Below, one piece after another: positions 26,270-39,300 of a DNA stretch of 64,000 nucleotides. The translations under genes and the position numbers were made by a program. The notes below the pieces were generated by a model. It ran no database searches, was not told where the DNA came from, and worked only from the letters and a program-made list of their open reading frames with translations. The DNA is from Puffinus mauretanicus. Lineage: Eukaryota > Chordata > Aves > Procellariiformes > Procellariidae. The first letter of the stretch is position 1; each line of letters begins with the position of its first letter. Location: NCBI GenBank assembly GCA_023333565.1, contig JAJKFH010002364.1, positions 1,302,001 through 1,366,000 of the forward strand. Reading direction: 5' to 3'.

Positions 26270-29200
26270 GATAGGGATAGAGGGTGTATTCCAAGAAGAG
26301 GGGTCAGTTGTATCTGCCTTCAGATCATGTCAGGAAAACAAGCCACAAAGTGCCCACAGAGCACGACAGTAGCAATTACCTATATAAAATTGCTTCTGCC
26401 ATGCTCCGTGATCACCATGTGTGCAAGTGTACCCAGAGAAGGGGTGGGAGCAAGGGAGGAAGGCAGCGGATGGCCTTGCACCAGGGCAGGTGCTTTTGAG
26501 CATCTTCCAGATGGCACTGGCGCAGTGTGTTTTATCTGTCTCATGAAGAAAGTGGATCTCTCATTCAAGTCATTCAGACAAGGTTTCTTTTCACTCTCCT
26601 GGAAGTGTTTGACATTACCTGGCTGTTTTCCTACTGTTACCCATGAAATAAAGATTTTTATCAGTTACAATGGAATAGCCAGAACTTCTTTATTGTCAGT
26701 TCTGTTGAAACAAGAGGCCAGTGATGACTGGAAGAGCTGGCAGCCTGTGCAGGCTGACGTGAAAAATAATTTGCTGAGCCCTGTCATTCAGAGAGGGACA
26801 AAGGATCAGGTCCAGCTCCAGGGGAAGAGTGTGGCTTAAACGAGGGTCTGCAAATTGGCAAGAGCCAAGGCAGCAGAGGGGTACAGGTAGGGAGATATTT
26901 CTGAAGAGTGGATTGTGGAAATAGCATGTAAAAGATGAAGCAGAGATGGCAGGTAGCTAAAAAAATTTACAAGATTTTGTGCAGAAAAGAAGGGACAGAA
27001 AATCCACTCTACAAGACCAAGTGTGCAAAATCTTCCCACCATTCTCCTTTAGCCCTATTATTGCACAGGGAAAAAAAAAAGGATATATTTTGGGTACAAC
27101 TTTAAAACAGGCAATCATTTGCTTGAAATTACACAAAAAAGCTGGTTTTAATTTCCCCACTGAAGTACTTCTTTTGCTTGATGTAAGTAAGTGGCCAAAA
27201 CAAGACGACTCAGAAGAACAGTAGGAAACTTTGTAAGGTATGATTGCAGAAAGGAGTTAGCAGGGACAGTAATCTGAACGTCTTTAGTGACAGACCTATT
27301 ATTAATGCCTTTTAGCTTAGCAGCGGAATCAGAATATACTGTTAGTAAGCGTTACATGCCATACCATAATTACAGTATCTCGTTCTCTACAATACTTACA
27401 TACAAGAAATATTGTTGTAACGCAGCAGCCCCTGCCTTGGCCTCCTCATGCACAAATACATGAGACAATACACTTCCCACGAGTCTTTCAACATGCCAGA
27501 CAAATGTTTTTTCCAGAGAAAAGACAAAAAAGGAAATTCGATGAAGGCTGGGGCAGGGGAGACGAGAGGAAGGAGAGGGAATGGGGAGTGATAAAATGGT
27601 GAGTGCAGAAAAGCACTGGCTGTACAGAGGGATTAGCAGGGCTGTGGCATCCCCTTTTTTGCAGCACATGGTAGCGTTTGGTCACTTGAAGGACGAGAAG
27701 AACCAGCACAGAGACCTCCTCCTGCATCTCCCACCCCGCAGACACCATCACTGCTGCGATGGACCATGACAGCGGCAGATGAACAAGATGATACTCATAT
27801 TACTGCATTTAAAGAATGGGTTCAAACTAAAATGCTAAATTTTTTTTTTTTTTTTTACTTTTTGAATCTCAAAATATTCCTTGAAGGCAGTTCCTCAGCA
27901 GGAGCTGAAGGAAAATAGGCTGGTTATGGTTTAATGGACTAGTCCCAGAGAGCCTTTCATAAAATAGTCTCAATATTATAAAGGAGAAATATTGTAAGAA
28001 TAGCTAAAATGGGAATTTACACAAAGTATGGTGCCTTTTATTTGCATATGACCTCAATGATTATGTGCAAGATTTGGCCCTCCTCACAATAAGTGCCACA
28101 TTCTGGTTAGAGAAATATGATGCCTTTGTTTTGGCAGAAAATAAATCTCATAAGGTAATCAAAAATTCATGTAACATGTTCTAAAAATATTCCCTCCAAA
28201 ACTGTCTGTGCCAGACAAAACAGGAGAGAATATTTGCCTTTGACAGGGATATTGATCTACAAAATGTTTCTTTTCTTCTCCCTCCTTTGCCCTCTTGATT
28301 TTCTTCCAAGCTCCCCTCTTCTGGTGCTTTCAGCAGAGTAAGGGCTTCTTTTGGGAAGGGACATCTTGAAACACAACTTTGCAGCTATCCCCTGATTTTT
28401 ATTTACACTGAGACCCTTTGTGGTGTTCTGGCAATTTAGAGAGGGATTACATCCATTTTTAGCGCTTTAGACTTCCCGCAGCATGTATAAGGACCTTTGT
28501 ATGAACAAGGGCTTAATACGCATATTATTGCAAAGTTGCTTTGGATGCCCTCTCCCCTACGTAGAAATAAATGGAAGTGAACCTGGAAAAAATGTTTCAC
28601 TTCCTATGAAAGTCAATCCACCTGGAAAGGAATCCTCATAAAGAGGAATATTGCTTGAGGCAGGGATTTCTCTGAATAAAGTAAGTGTCTAGGTGCTCAG
28701 GAGGTGGATTTCCTTTTCCTTGGGGTACACTAGTGACTTTATAACGCTACGGTGACGCAAAGCACCTACGCTAGCTTAAAAATACAAGGTTTAGGATCAC
28801 TGGAACAGCAGTGCAAAGTGGCTGGGCTAGACCAGTGTACCTGGCACTTACTATACTGGTTGTGGAAGCTAATTTAGACCAGCTGTGACTTCCTTACCTT
28901 GGTCACTGCTCACCTCTCACGTCTTTTGAAGCTGAGGTGAGGAGAAATTGCACCAACATACCCCTCCAAGATCAGGATTTTGTTTAATGCACACTTTTCT
29001 TCAAAGGCCCAGCAGTGTCAAAAAAAAATCTGCAGGTCTTTAACCGATATGATTACAAAACAGGGTTGGTTTTTGGATGGAGTGAGGTTGTTTCTTGTTT
29101 AGCAGAAAACAGCAAGTCACTGGGGGGATGGCATTTCCAAACAACAAATATCCCACCTGTCTTTTTGACCTGGCACCCTGTCACACCAGAAGAGTGATGG

Positions 29201-32200
29201 ATTAAAGCTTTTATACAGTTGACTGCTGTTTCTGAGTCTCATTTTTCCACCAAGGGCTCTATTTCCCCATTAGCAAATGTTTTTATTTCGGGCAGACTAC
29301 AATGCTTTGTTTGTGTTTGTTTGGCAAGCCATGGTTATTCCTGGTCAAAGGAAGGTGGAGACACAACCCATCCCTTATATGACTGTCTTTTAACAGCTCT
29401 GAATGCTGCTGACGGGCAGCTGTCCCTTCTGCTCCCACGCTGTACTTCGGGCAGACCATTACTGAGATAGACCAATATAACCTCCTATTAAGCAAAAGCT
29501 GACATATGGCTTTTGAGGGACAAAATCAGATAGGAAAGAGTTTAAATACTGAATTTACTTGCACAGACTTATAATTTCTTTGTTTGAAAGGAGGAACAAG
29601 ACAGGGACTTACTCTGAACTCAGTCAATCATTTCAAAATGCAGTCAATAAAACCAGTGTATAATAGCTGCTGGTAACCACAACCATGTGTCAAATGAACC
29701 ATCATATTTTCTAGGAGAGAGGATGTAAGAAAGTCTGGTTATTGGACCATTCTTTTTCCTGGAATACTATATGTCTAAAATAGCAGCTTAACAAAACACC
29801 ACAAAGATCAAGGAACATTTGCTGTCAAAGACGAAAGGAAGCATAGGGTTCCTGAACCGAGGGGCCTGAAGGAGAACTGAAAATGGTCTTTCAGCTTCTC
29901 TTTCTCTCCTTGCTGGTCTATTTTTTATTTGTAGTTATTTGTAGTTATTTGTAGCTATTTGCAGAACTAAATCCTTCTTTCTCCTAACTCCCAATTCATA
30001 CTTTCACATGGAATAGGCTTAACATTTGTTCAAGACCCATGACATACACTGGCATTCAGAATTCTGAAAATATATATTCATATCTTTGTGCATACACGTA
30101 AGTACAGGGAGAGTAGCCAGCTACTCTGCTAGCAGCTTCAGGTTCAGGATTTCAGTCTTAATATTCAAAGAAGTCTTTCAGGTCTTCAAATTTTGTGACA
30201 GGACTTACTGTTTCCCGTGACCTTTGAGAAATGCTACCATGTTCCTGGCCCTTCTTTCCCTGCAGCCCTCAGAGATGACAGGTCAACTCCCTAATGGCTA
30301 GTACTTTCATATTTTTTTGAGCCCAATAGTAAGAGAATCATATCTCAACTATGACCTCCTATGACTCTTTGGACAATTCTTTGTGGTTTTTATCCAGTAT
30401 ATAACTTTCAAGAAAATTCAATGAAAAGATGAGCAGGTCATCTGCACCCTGTAACCTGTCACCTTCTCAATGCAAGACCAAACCTGGGATCCAAGATCAG
30501 GGCTATGCACAGCCCCATGCGGTGCCACTTAGTTGGGGTCGCATCATTCAGAGCTGTATCTCTGCTAAAGTCAGGCATTTGGCCTTTGATGAATAAAATG
30601 AACACTTTCATCTCTTTCTTGAAACCTGGAAGCAGCCTGTGTTGAGGACAACACATCGGCATAATTCTTGCTGTGGGTATTTAGTGGGCTGTTGGACACC
30701 ATGACAGCGTCAGCTGCCAAACAGCTTTGAAATGTAGGCCCAGACCCAGCTGATTGCACCTAGACCTGAGATCACTGAACCATCTGAATCTGGTTGAGTT
30801 CCCACCTTTTTCTCATGAGAGAGAAAATACTGCAAATTCCTCATGTGATGGAAATGGGAAGCCATAGCTGCTGCTTATGAAAATCAGTCATGGAAAAACA
30901 GCTGGGAATTCACGAGTAACAAGTGTGATTATATATTGTCACATTAAAATGTGTTCCTCTCTTGGGGAAAACACCCTGCATGCCATCGTTTTGTGCAACA
31001 CACTACCAGTAAGCCAGTTAAATTGCTTTGAGGGAGTGAAAGGAAATAATATCCCTCCTGAGGAGAGCATGGGGTCTTTCTTGAAGACACTATAGTTATT
31101 CTTTAAACTGCACATCCAAATCAAATAATTTGCAACTTCCGTAAGAATCACTCACTGCATGGAAATAAGAGGTTTTGCACAGCTTGGTTGAGTTCTTTCC
31201 TCCACCCTTTTCTCCTGCCAGATCCTCCTGAAAAGAGCTAAAATAATAATCTCATGAGACTATCTATTACTGACAGTCCATTACACTAATTTGAATGGGA
31301 TTCTTGCTTTCAGTTTAAAACTGGAGATGGTTTTGCCATTCATGAATGATTTCATATTTGTTATAAAAACACAGCACTGTGGGAATGTGTCATTTCAGTA
31401 ACAAACTACCTTTCACTGACACTATTGGCCCCTTTCATATTCCAGTTAGAATCACTCTCTGATTTTATTTTAAAAGATAGGAAAGTTTCACAGAGTACTT
31501 AGAAGCTCCCTCATGCTGAGCTACTCTTGACTTCTTGCTTAGAAGATGGCTCAAACAGGATGATCGGACAGAATTACACCTGACAGACCGATCTTCACAT
31601 CTCCAGGACCAGAGTTAATAAACCAGTGGAATAGATTCTCATTAGATGTTTTGTTTGTTTCTACCTTTATTACTGGGGCAATATTTTTCTATAAATTTGC
31701 AGAAACACAACCGTGTTTAAAAATCTTCCTTCAGAGATTTGCCAATATATAAGTAGTTTGTAATCTGTGATTGTAAAATAGTCCTTTTTTCCTGGAGATA
31801 CTAGTATTTTGTAGTAGAATTTTGCACATCTGTGTAAGATCTTGTACGTATGCACAGAAGCAGATACTGTTGTATGATTTGCCTTTGAATGGAAATTTCC
31901 CATAAATATAAATTAAACTATTCCCCACAAGCGAATACAGTACAAATACAATTACATCAATGTGTTTCTTACATATTTTGGCAAATTAGTAGGATCTGGT
32001 TATCAAATTTATGATGTTTTGCTCCTGTAATAAATAATCTATGAACCCATTAAAACTGTGTTTCTCATATGTCATTAACTACAATAGACTCAGCACATGT
32101 GCAAGCATAATCTCCTTCCTAAAGCCAGATACTGTATATCAAACTTCAGGGGTTTCTATGTGGCCTGTTTGTAATATTCTTGGAACCAAGGGAATTAAAA

Positions 32201-35200
32201 TGCTTGCTATATATTTGAGACCTATAAAAGATTGGGTTCATTTCTCCAAATGTCAAATAAGTTTTTCACTCAACAGATTCATCTGAGTTTTCATTCAGTA
32301 CCTCCCACCATCAGATCCAACCCTTAATCTGCTAATTACCAGCAAAAAGCAACCCCTCCATTTTTAACTTGCTCAAAATTACACGTAGACAAAATATTTT
32401 CTGCTGATATAATATCTTCCAGGTTCAGCCTACACTCACAAATGTCAGACCACTTTTATTCTCCTCTACCCTTATATCTACCCATTTTACAGCCACTAGC
32501 AGGTAGTTTTATTTTCTTAGCATCCTGCAGCAATTAATCTCCAGACAATTTTATATCCTCTGCCTCCTCCATAAAAAAAGTAAAACCACCCTGGCAGTGA
32601 AAATAACCAGGGGACAGAAAGGTTAAATGGTTGCACTGGAGCTCTGTGGTTAAGGCATCTTGCGGGAGTGCCAGTGCAGTACTGAAACCACCCTTCCTTT
32701 GGGCAATAAATACTAATGCTTTTGCATTCAGCCAGATTGTATTCAATGTATTCAACCAGAGAACAATATTAGCTCTTCCCGCCTCTCACTGCAAAAGCAG
32801 CAAATTGCAGTTTGAATAAAAGCTGGTCATTGTCAGCACTCTGCGTTACTGCGCAGCAGCAGAAGTTGCACTCAAGCTTCCAAATATTCCTCTCTGCCTC
32901 TCGCCCGCATTCATTTGTGAATTTTCATTGGTGAGAACATTTTTACCCTGTTCTGTTTCTGACAAAGTTCAGAGAGGAAGCGTCGGTGATATTTCAGCCA
33001 TCTAGCATACTGTTTACTAAATAATTCTTCATTACATCCCACCGACTGTTTTCTTTGGAGGGAAACAAACATTCTTACAAATACAAGAGATGACATATGA
33101 AATGATAAAAGTGCCTACTGGGTAAATGAAAGATCTCCTTTATTCTCAAAAACATGCAGCTTTACAAGTCTAATGTGGAGTGCTGCACTACGCCAGATAC
33201 ATTTGGAAACCATCCCAACTATCACTTTGAAACTCTGCCTATTTAAAAGTTTTGGCAACTTTAATCACAGGCATAAAAGCTTCAGCAAAATTGCTGTTTT
33301 AATGAGGCCAGCTCTGCCAGGAAGTGACAAAGCAACCAATGCCATCTGTTTGCATCTACCCACATTTAATCTATTAATGTGAGCCAAACTTACAGTCATC
33401 AGTATTGTTTTACTGGTATCATTATTTGGCCTAAAAATAAGCTATGGGTCTTATTCATTGCTGAAGTAACTGAACTCAGCACTGTTACACCAGATATCAG
33501 TTTGACCCAATGCTTTTTTGGCCAGAAAAGAAACCAGGAACAGTTCAGTTCCGTATGCCATGAATGCAAGTGAAGCAGACAAATGCTTTTTTTCACATAT
33601 GCATTACAAGCTGAGAGCTAACTACACTTGTGGGTCACAGTGACTGTATCCTGAATTTCTGTCGAGTTAAAATACGTGGAATAAAAATAAGTTAAAAAGA
33701 TGTTACTATTTTCCTGTGCTACTATCAAGTTTCTATTCAATAATCCAACATGCAGTAGCTAAATAAATCCAACTGGCTTCTTTTCTCTGCAAGCCCTAGG
33801 TCCCTCAAGATTTTCTTTTCCATGTATTTTCCACAGTTATAAAACCTTTGAACAATTGCAATGATAAAACATGACTATGGGCATTAGTGGCTTCCTTATA
33901 CTTCAGTGCAAAACTTAAAACCATGAATTGATTTGACACTCCAAAGAAAGACACTGCTGAGAAATGTCAGCTTACATTTCATAATGTCTCTGTCTACACG
34001 TTAAGAATGGAGTAACCAGGGTTGAGTGTGAACTGCAGGAACCTGGAGCGATTCTTGGGCTCTAATTCTGAGTATGGGCTCTAGTCACGTTTCAGCTCCC
34101 ATGTAGGGAGTACTGTAGGTATAAACCTGCCCGCCCCACCTCCTTATTCCACCCTCCTCCAGTTTGTCCTCATTTTCTAGCCTCTGGGAAGAAGACCCTG
34201 GCACACGGATTGAAAGGAAGCCAAAGCAAGATTCACCAAGAGCCCCGCTCTGGTCAGCACCAGGATTATGGAGGTGCCTTAAAGCACACTTGTCCTGCAG
34301 TCTAAGGAAGTTTAAAATGCTTCAAAACATCTTGAAGACCATGCAAGGCAAACACCTGGGCCAGCCTATGTCATGCTTGTGAAGGTTGGTCTAGATATTT
34401 TAAGCAACAATGTGGTCCCATTCACAACGCTATTTCTGAGCAGCACCTTCCAAATGAGGAGACGACTTAAAGAGGAAAGTTCATTTAAGAGTGATGATTG
34501 GCCTGAAAAAACGGTGAAGGTTTTCAGGGATGATGTGAGCTTGTGAGGAACAGATAGCATTATCTTCTTTGGTTGGCAACAGCCATCCTTCCTGCTGGAA
34601 TATTTAAGCCTAGAAAGAGGAATTATTTATTTCATTTTCAATGATGTGAGACTGTACACACGCAAAAGGAGATGGACAGACAATGTCTATGTGTTGTTTA
34701 ACAAGTGCTAACACAAAATAGAGATAATCAAAGCAAAGGAAGAGAAACTGTAAGCTTTTTAACACCTGTAGGATCTGGAATAGGACATTTCTAGTGGATG
34801 GAGAAGGAAATTTTCCTGGTTTCCTACTTTCTTCCCACACATAAGAATAAATGTGTGTGGAATCACTATTCTCCAGCACTTTTAAACATAGTTTACTACA
34901 AGAAAGATGTTAGTTTCGTTGTCTGACTACAGACATTCTCCTGCAATAGGGATAATTCTTCCCAGTTCCTTGGGCCTTTCATGACTGACTTGTTCATGAC
35001 TTACTTTCATTTTTTTCTTGTTCAAAAAACTACTTAAGATCACCTCTATCTTCTGACTTAATGGGACAACTTTTTTCTTGTTTTGGGCAGCTTCCATTAT
35101 GATCTCTGAGACTATACTGGATTTAGGGATTTAAGTTCGGTCTTTAGTGGCTCATATATATCACAAATCTAATACATATCACAGGGCACAGACTAAAACA

Positions 35201-35806
35201 AAATGTGTAACTGCGGATGGCATTTCTGTAAAAGCCCAGAGTGCTGTAGTCCATTGGCAAGCTAATCTGTCATGACTAAGAATTATTATATTCATAAGTC
35301 TATACCACACAAACAGAATACTCTGATCTAAATGAAATTACTCTGGTTTCATGGCAGTGCTACTTAGATTGCATTATAGTCCATTATCCACGGCCTTGTT
35401 GTGGCTATAAGTGATGACAGACTCTGGTGCCTTATACAGCTATATTACCCATTTACTTTCAGTGCTAGAACAACAGATATAAACAAGTCTGTTTTGTAAA
35501 GATTTGGTACAGCTTGATTCACATGTCCACTTCAGCCTCCTCTCTGGCAAGTACTATATTCTGCTTTATGATCAAACTTTTTGAATGTATCAGTCTTCTC
35601 TTTTTTCAACACTACTCCTTTTATCTTGCACACCTGATTCTTAATCGTCAGGATTTCACTAAGCTGTGACACGGACAAACATTTCCAGCATTTTCTGCCA
35701 CCTTGATGCCAAAGTTCACAGCGGTTTATAGATTTTTAATCACCATGTTTACTTCACATTTTATTTAAGTTATTATATCATGTTCTGACATTGCAGAATG
35801 TTATAG
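26270..35806. other. Intergenic, nothing recognised
   Basis: Contains a T17 tract near 27841 and the small minisatellite at 29924-29964. No exon with convincing splice sites or a recognisable protein was found. Confidence 0.55.
29924..29964 (+). repeat. 10-bp minisatellite, about 4 units
   Basis: Four diverging units of ATTTGTAGTT occur in tandem, the last changed to ATTTGCAG. Confidence 0.9.
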
Positions 35807-35811
35807 GGTTT
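35807..35811. repeat. Target-site duplication, left copy (GGTTT)
   Basis: This five-base direct repeat immediately precedes the TG of the LTR and matches the right copy exactly. Confidence 0.8.
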
Positions 35812-35953
35812 TGCCCTGGTTTCGGCTGGGATATAGTTAAATTTCTTCCTAGTGCTGTGTTTTGGATTTAGTATGAGAAGAATGTTGGTAACACACTGAT
35901 GTTTTCAGTTGTTGCTGAGTACCCTGCTAGTCAAGGACATTCAGCTTAAGGGG

Positions 35954-36001
35954 AAAAAAAAAAAAACAAAAACAAAAACAAAAAAAACCAAAACAAAACA
36001 A
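35954..36001 (+). repeat. A-rich tract inside the LTR U3
   Basis: Runs of A are broken by single C residues (aaaaac-type units) over about 48 bp. The tract stands between sequence that otherwise reads as continuous U3, so it probably replaced or expanded part of the LTR. Confidence 0.85.
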
Positions 36002-36065
36002 GCATTGGGAGGGATCACAGCCAGGACAGCTAGCCCAGCTGGCCAACAGGGTATTCCATACCATG

Positions 36066-36087
36066 TGACGTCATGCTCAGTATATGA
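36066..36087 (+). promoter_or_regulatory. LTR core promoter: CRE plus TATA-like box
   Basis: A perfect palindromic cAMP response element, TGACGTCA, lies 8 bases before TATATGA. This is the expected position in U3. Both elements look undamaged, so residual promoter activity in the + direction is possible but unproven. Confidence 0.55.
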
Positions 36088-36354
36088 ATGGTAGGCGTGT
36101 TCCAGAAAGTAGCGATTGCTGCTTGATTATCGGTCAGCGCAGGTGGTGAGCAATTGCATTGTGCATCACTCATTTTGTATATTCTATCATTATCATTATT
36201 ATTTTCCCTTTTCTGTTCTATTAAACTGTCTTCATCTCAACCCACGAGTTTTTCTCACTCTTACTCTTCCAATTCTCTCCCCATCCCACTGCGGGGAGGG
36301 GAGTGAGCGAGCGGCTGCGTGGTATTTGGCTGCCTGTCAGGTTAAACCACAACA

Positions 36355-36359
36355 GGTTT
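36355..36359. repeat. Target-site duplication, right copy (GGTTT)
   Basis: This five-base direct repeat immediately follows the terminal CA of the LTR. Confidence 0.8.
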
Positions 36360-39300
36360 AATGCTGATTTCTCTTAAACACAATAAATCACAGTTCTCAA
36401 ACCCAGGTTACCTTAAGCGTCGCTGGGCTGGATGACCCCAAAGGCATAAGCACTGCAGCACTGCTGGAGAGAAGCACGGCGGCTGCTGTGTCTGCTCCAG
36501 CTCCGACTCACAACTCCTACACTAGCTGCTGCGGCAAAAAAGGTGCAAATGAGCAGGTTTAGGGTAACCTCCAAAGAAAATTTTTTCCCAACCCACCAAG
36601 CCTAGGCATTAGATTAAGCTCTGAAAAAGATGCAGAGCAAATAATTATGGAGAATGAGAAATGTATTTTTTTTATGTTTTAGTTCCATATTATTTTGTCA
36701 GTGCAAGAAGAGGTTTATGCTGGCCTTGGGCAGCATGGTGGCAAGGGAACACCATGCAGTAGTTGTATTTAGAAAGGAAAGTACTCATTACTAATAACAA
36801 ACACATTTCTGCACTTTGGATGCTATGCTGCTGAACAGGAATACACAAATAATTCCCCTTAACACACCGACACAACCTCTGCTGTCTACATCCATAACTA
36901 CAGACCTCCAATTAGCCTCCAAATACAAAAAGGGAGATAAACTACAATCCGCTTGATTTTAAAATAGCAATGTAACAACTGCTGTAATAGCCTCTGATAT
37001 TTATTTTCCGAAGCTAAATCCAGACCACCAGCCATATTTAGCAAGCACTGGAGCATGAGCCGCCTCTCCAGCGCCGGTTCCTCCGCGCGGAGCTGGAACG
37101 ACGCAGCGATGAATCAGTTACACGCTGCAGACCACACTCCAGCTGTCTTACAATAAACTAAACTGCAGCAGCTCCAGAAGTTCACAGTAGCGGCACTAAT
37201 TTTTACCAGCTGAGGACTTGAGCCTTTATCTCTTCAGACCTCAGATTTCTGCAGCGTGAGTCTCCTCTAAACAAAGGGCTGATCTTTGGGTTTTCCCCTT
37301 TTGCTCAGCCGCTCCGAGGGCCAGCAAGCGCAGAGGACCGTCTCCCAGCAAGCGATGGGGTGTTTCTATGGTTTGCTCTCCTTCGCACTGCAATAGCGTG
37401 CAGCTCTGGTGACAAAATGACATCTAATACCTGGAACAATGCTGCTGTGGATGCGGGAGATGGAGTACCTGCCACATGGGTGCTACTGAAATGAAACTGG
37501 CCCCATGTGCCAACTTTGCAAAAAGGAACACTTTGTTTCTGCCTGGCCTTGGCAAGCTTTTAACCCTGGCTAATTTAACATTAAAGCTACACTAGCTGTC
37601 TCAGATCCATATTGTTAAAGCCAGCTGGATATGCCAAAAACTACAAAGAGAACGAGCTTTTTGCCTAAACAAATAACACTGACTGTCGCTTTGTATCAGG
37701 ACTTAATCCTGTTAATGAGCTACAGGTGGGGCAATTTCCCTGATTGAATGCATTTTTCAGAGACCATTTCCATTCACTGTATTGCTTGCTGATAGCTATA
37801 AGGTATGTACTGTAATCCGGACTTCACTCTTACTCAGCAGTTCATTATTTAGAGTGCCTTTTGCTTTCACATCGACTCAACCCTGTTATCTCTGCCACGG
37901 CCACAAGAAACGCTGTTCCCATTTATTACAGGGTTTGCAAGCTGTATTCAGATTTGCACCAGACTGCAGATTCATATTTTGTATTGTGTAAAGGGGTTTT
38001 GGGAGGTTTCAGCTGGTTTCACACTAGTTCCATTCTGCTGTTCTGAATATTGGATATCTCACAGGATTAAATTAACAGCGATGAAAATGAGGTAAATTCC
38101 TTGGTTATTCCACTTCAGATCCTAAGATCTCACTTCGTGCTGCATAGAAACAGGCCCATGGATCGGATAAGTTTAACATCTGATTAGATATAAAAATTAG
38201 TCCAGAAATGCTATGTATGTTAATAACAAAATATATTTTTATTTTTCATGTGTGTTGCTTTAATTTGATCCCACCATGTTTTCATGGATGTAGAAGCAAC
38301 AAGAGAAAGTTTTTCTTTGCTTCTGAAAACAAATGATTGAATTTATTTCCCTATTTATATTATATGGACATCCTTGGAAGGAAAACCCAGCACCACCTCA
38401 GCCCCCTGGAAACTGGGTGAGTAGCTGTTCTTACATTGATCCTGCTTAGGTGCAGCAGGCTGGGTGAGTAGCTCTTTGGCCAAGCTTTGCCTTGTGGCAT
38501 CCTGGCTTTCTTAGCTCTACTTGCTCTCCCAGGAAGAAAAAGATGGGAGAGGAGGAGCCAGGATACCTGTTTTACTATCCTCTGAATAAGAATATACTAT
38601 TCCAGGTAAAACATTTTGTGTTTATGATCTTCCTTTTTTGGTTGACAAGTTGGAAAAACATGAAAAGCCCACATATTTTTCAATGAACATGAATTTTTAA
38701 AAAATCACCTATCTTAGAAAACTCACTTCTTTTCACTGAAAACCAGTTCTGCTGCTGAAAACCACGTAAAGACCAGTGCTAGCTACAGGTATGGAACCTG
38801 CACACCTAACTTCCCTAGGCTGTTTTGCAGATCAATACCGCAAATAATTTGCTGCTTATTTTTAAACTAAGTACTAGACAAAAAGGGCTATTTTGGGTTA
38901 AATGAACAAGCACGTCTTTAAGTACAGGAACTAATAAAAGGCTGGCCTCCAGCAGACGGCTATCTTGTGCTTTGTTTGTTTTTACCTGAATTAGATTAGC
39001 GCTGCAGTGCGATTTCACCCTTATTAGACACTAGGAAGGCTACACAATGTAACAGTAAGCTCACAGAAAAGTTCAGACAGAGTTCACAGCTAATTAGACA
39101 TCCCAGGCTCCTCACGGCAAAGCAACCTTGATGGTGGAGTGGATTCTTGCGTGTCTGATATGACTGCGCCGCACGGGCGTGGATTTTTACTGTCAGCAGC
39201 CCATGGGGCTTCTCCGGTGCCTGAACACTGTTGTATCCAGCTAGTGGCTTTCCCTCAATGGTGAACTAATAAGTGCTGTCTCTCCCCTCCCAGTTTGCAC

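Larger units (their letters stand above)
35812..36354 (+). mobile_element. Solo LTR of an endogenous retrovirus (543 bp)
   Basis: The element starts TGCCCTGG and ends CCACAACA, so it has TG...CA ends. It is flanked by a 5-bp direct repeat (GGTTT at 35807-35811 and 36355-36359). No retroviral coding sequence is present, so it is a solo LTR left by recombination. In + orientation it has a perfect CRE (TGACGTCA, 36066-36073), a TATA-like TATATGA (36081-36087) and an ATTAAA poly(A) signal (36220-36225). This implies a U3 of about 295 bp, an R of about 130 bp and a short U5. The 5-bp duplication fits class III (ERVL-like) elements. The sequence resembles an LTR family I know from several bird genomes. 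An A-rich tract interrupts U3. Confidence 0.88.

Noticed and set aside
26177..26839. 220-codon open frame on the + strand with SILFY repeats
   Set aside because: It is produced by a CR1 tail plus the (ATTCT)n array, which is open in this frame by arithmetic. The remainder has no recognisable domain.
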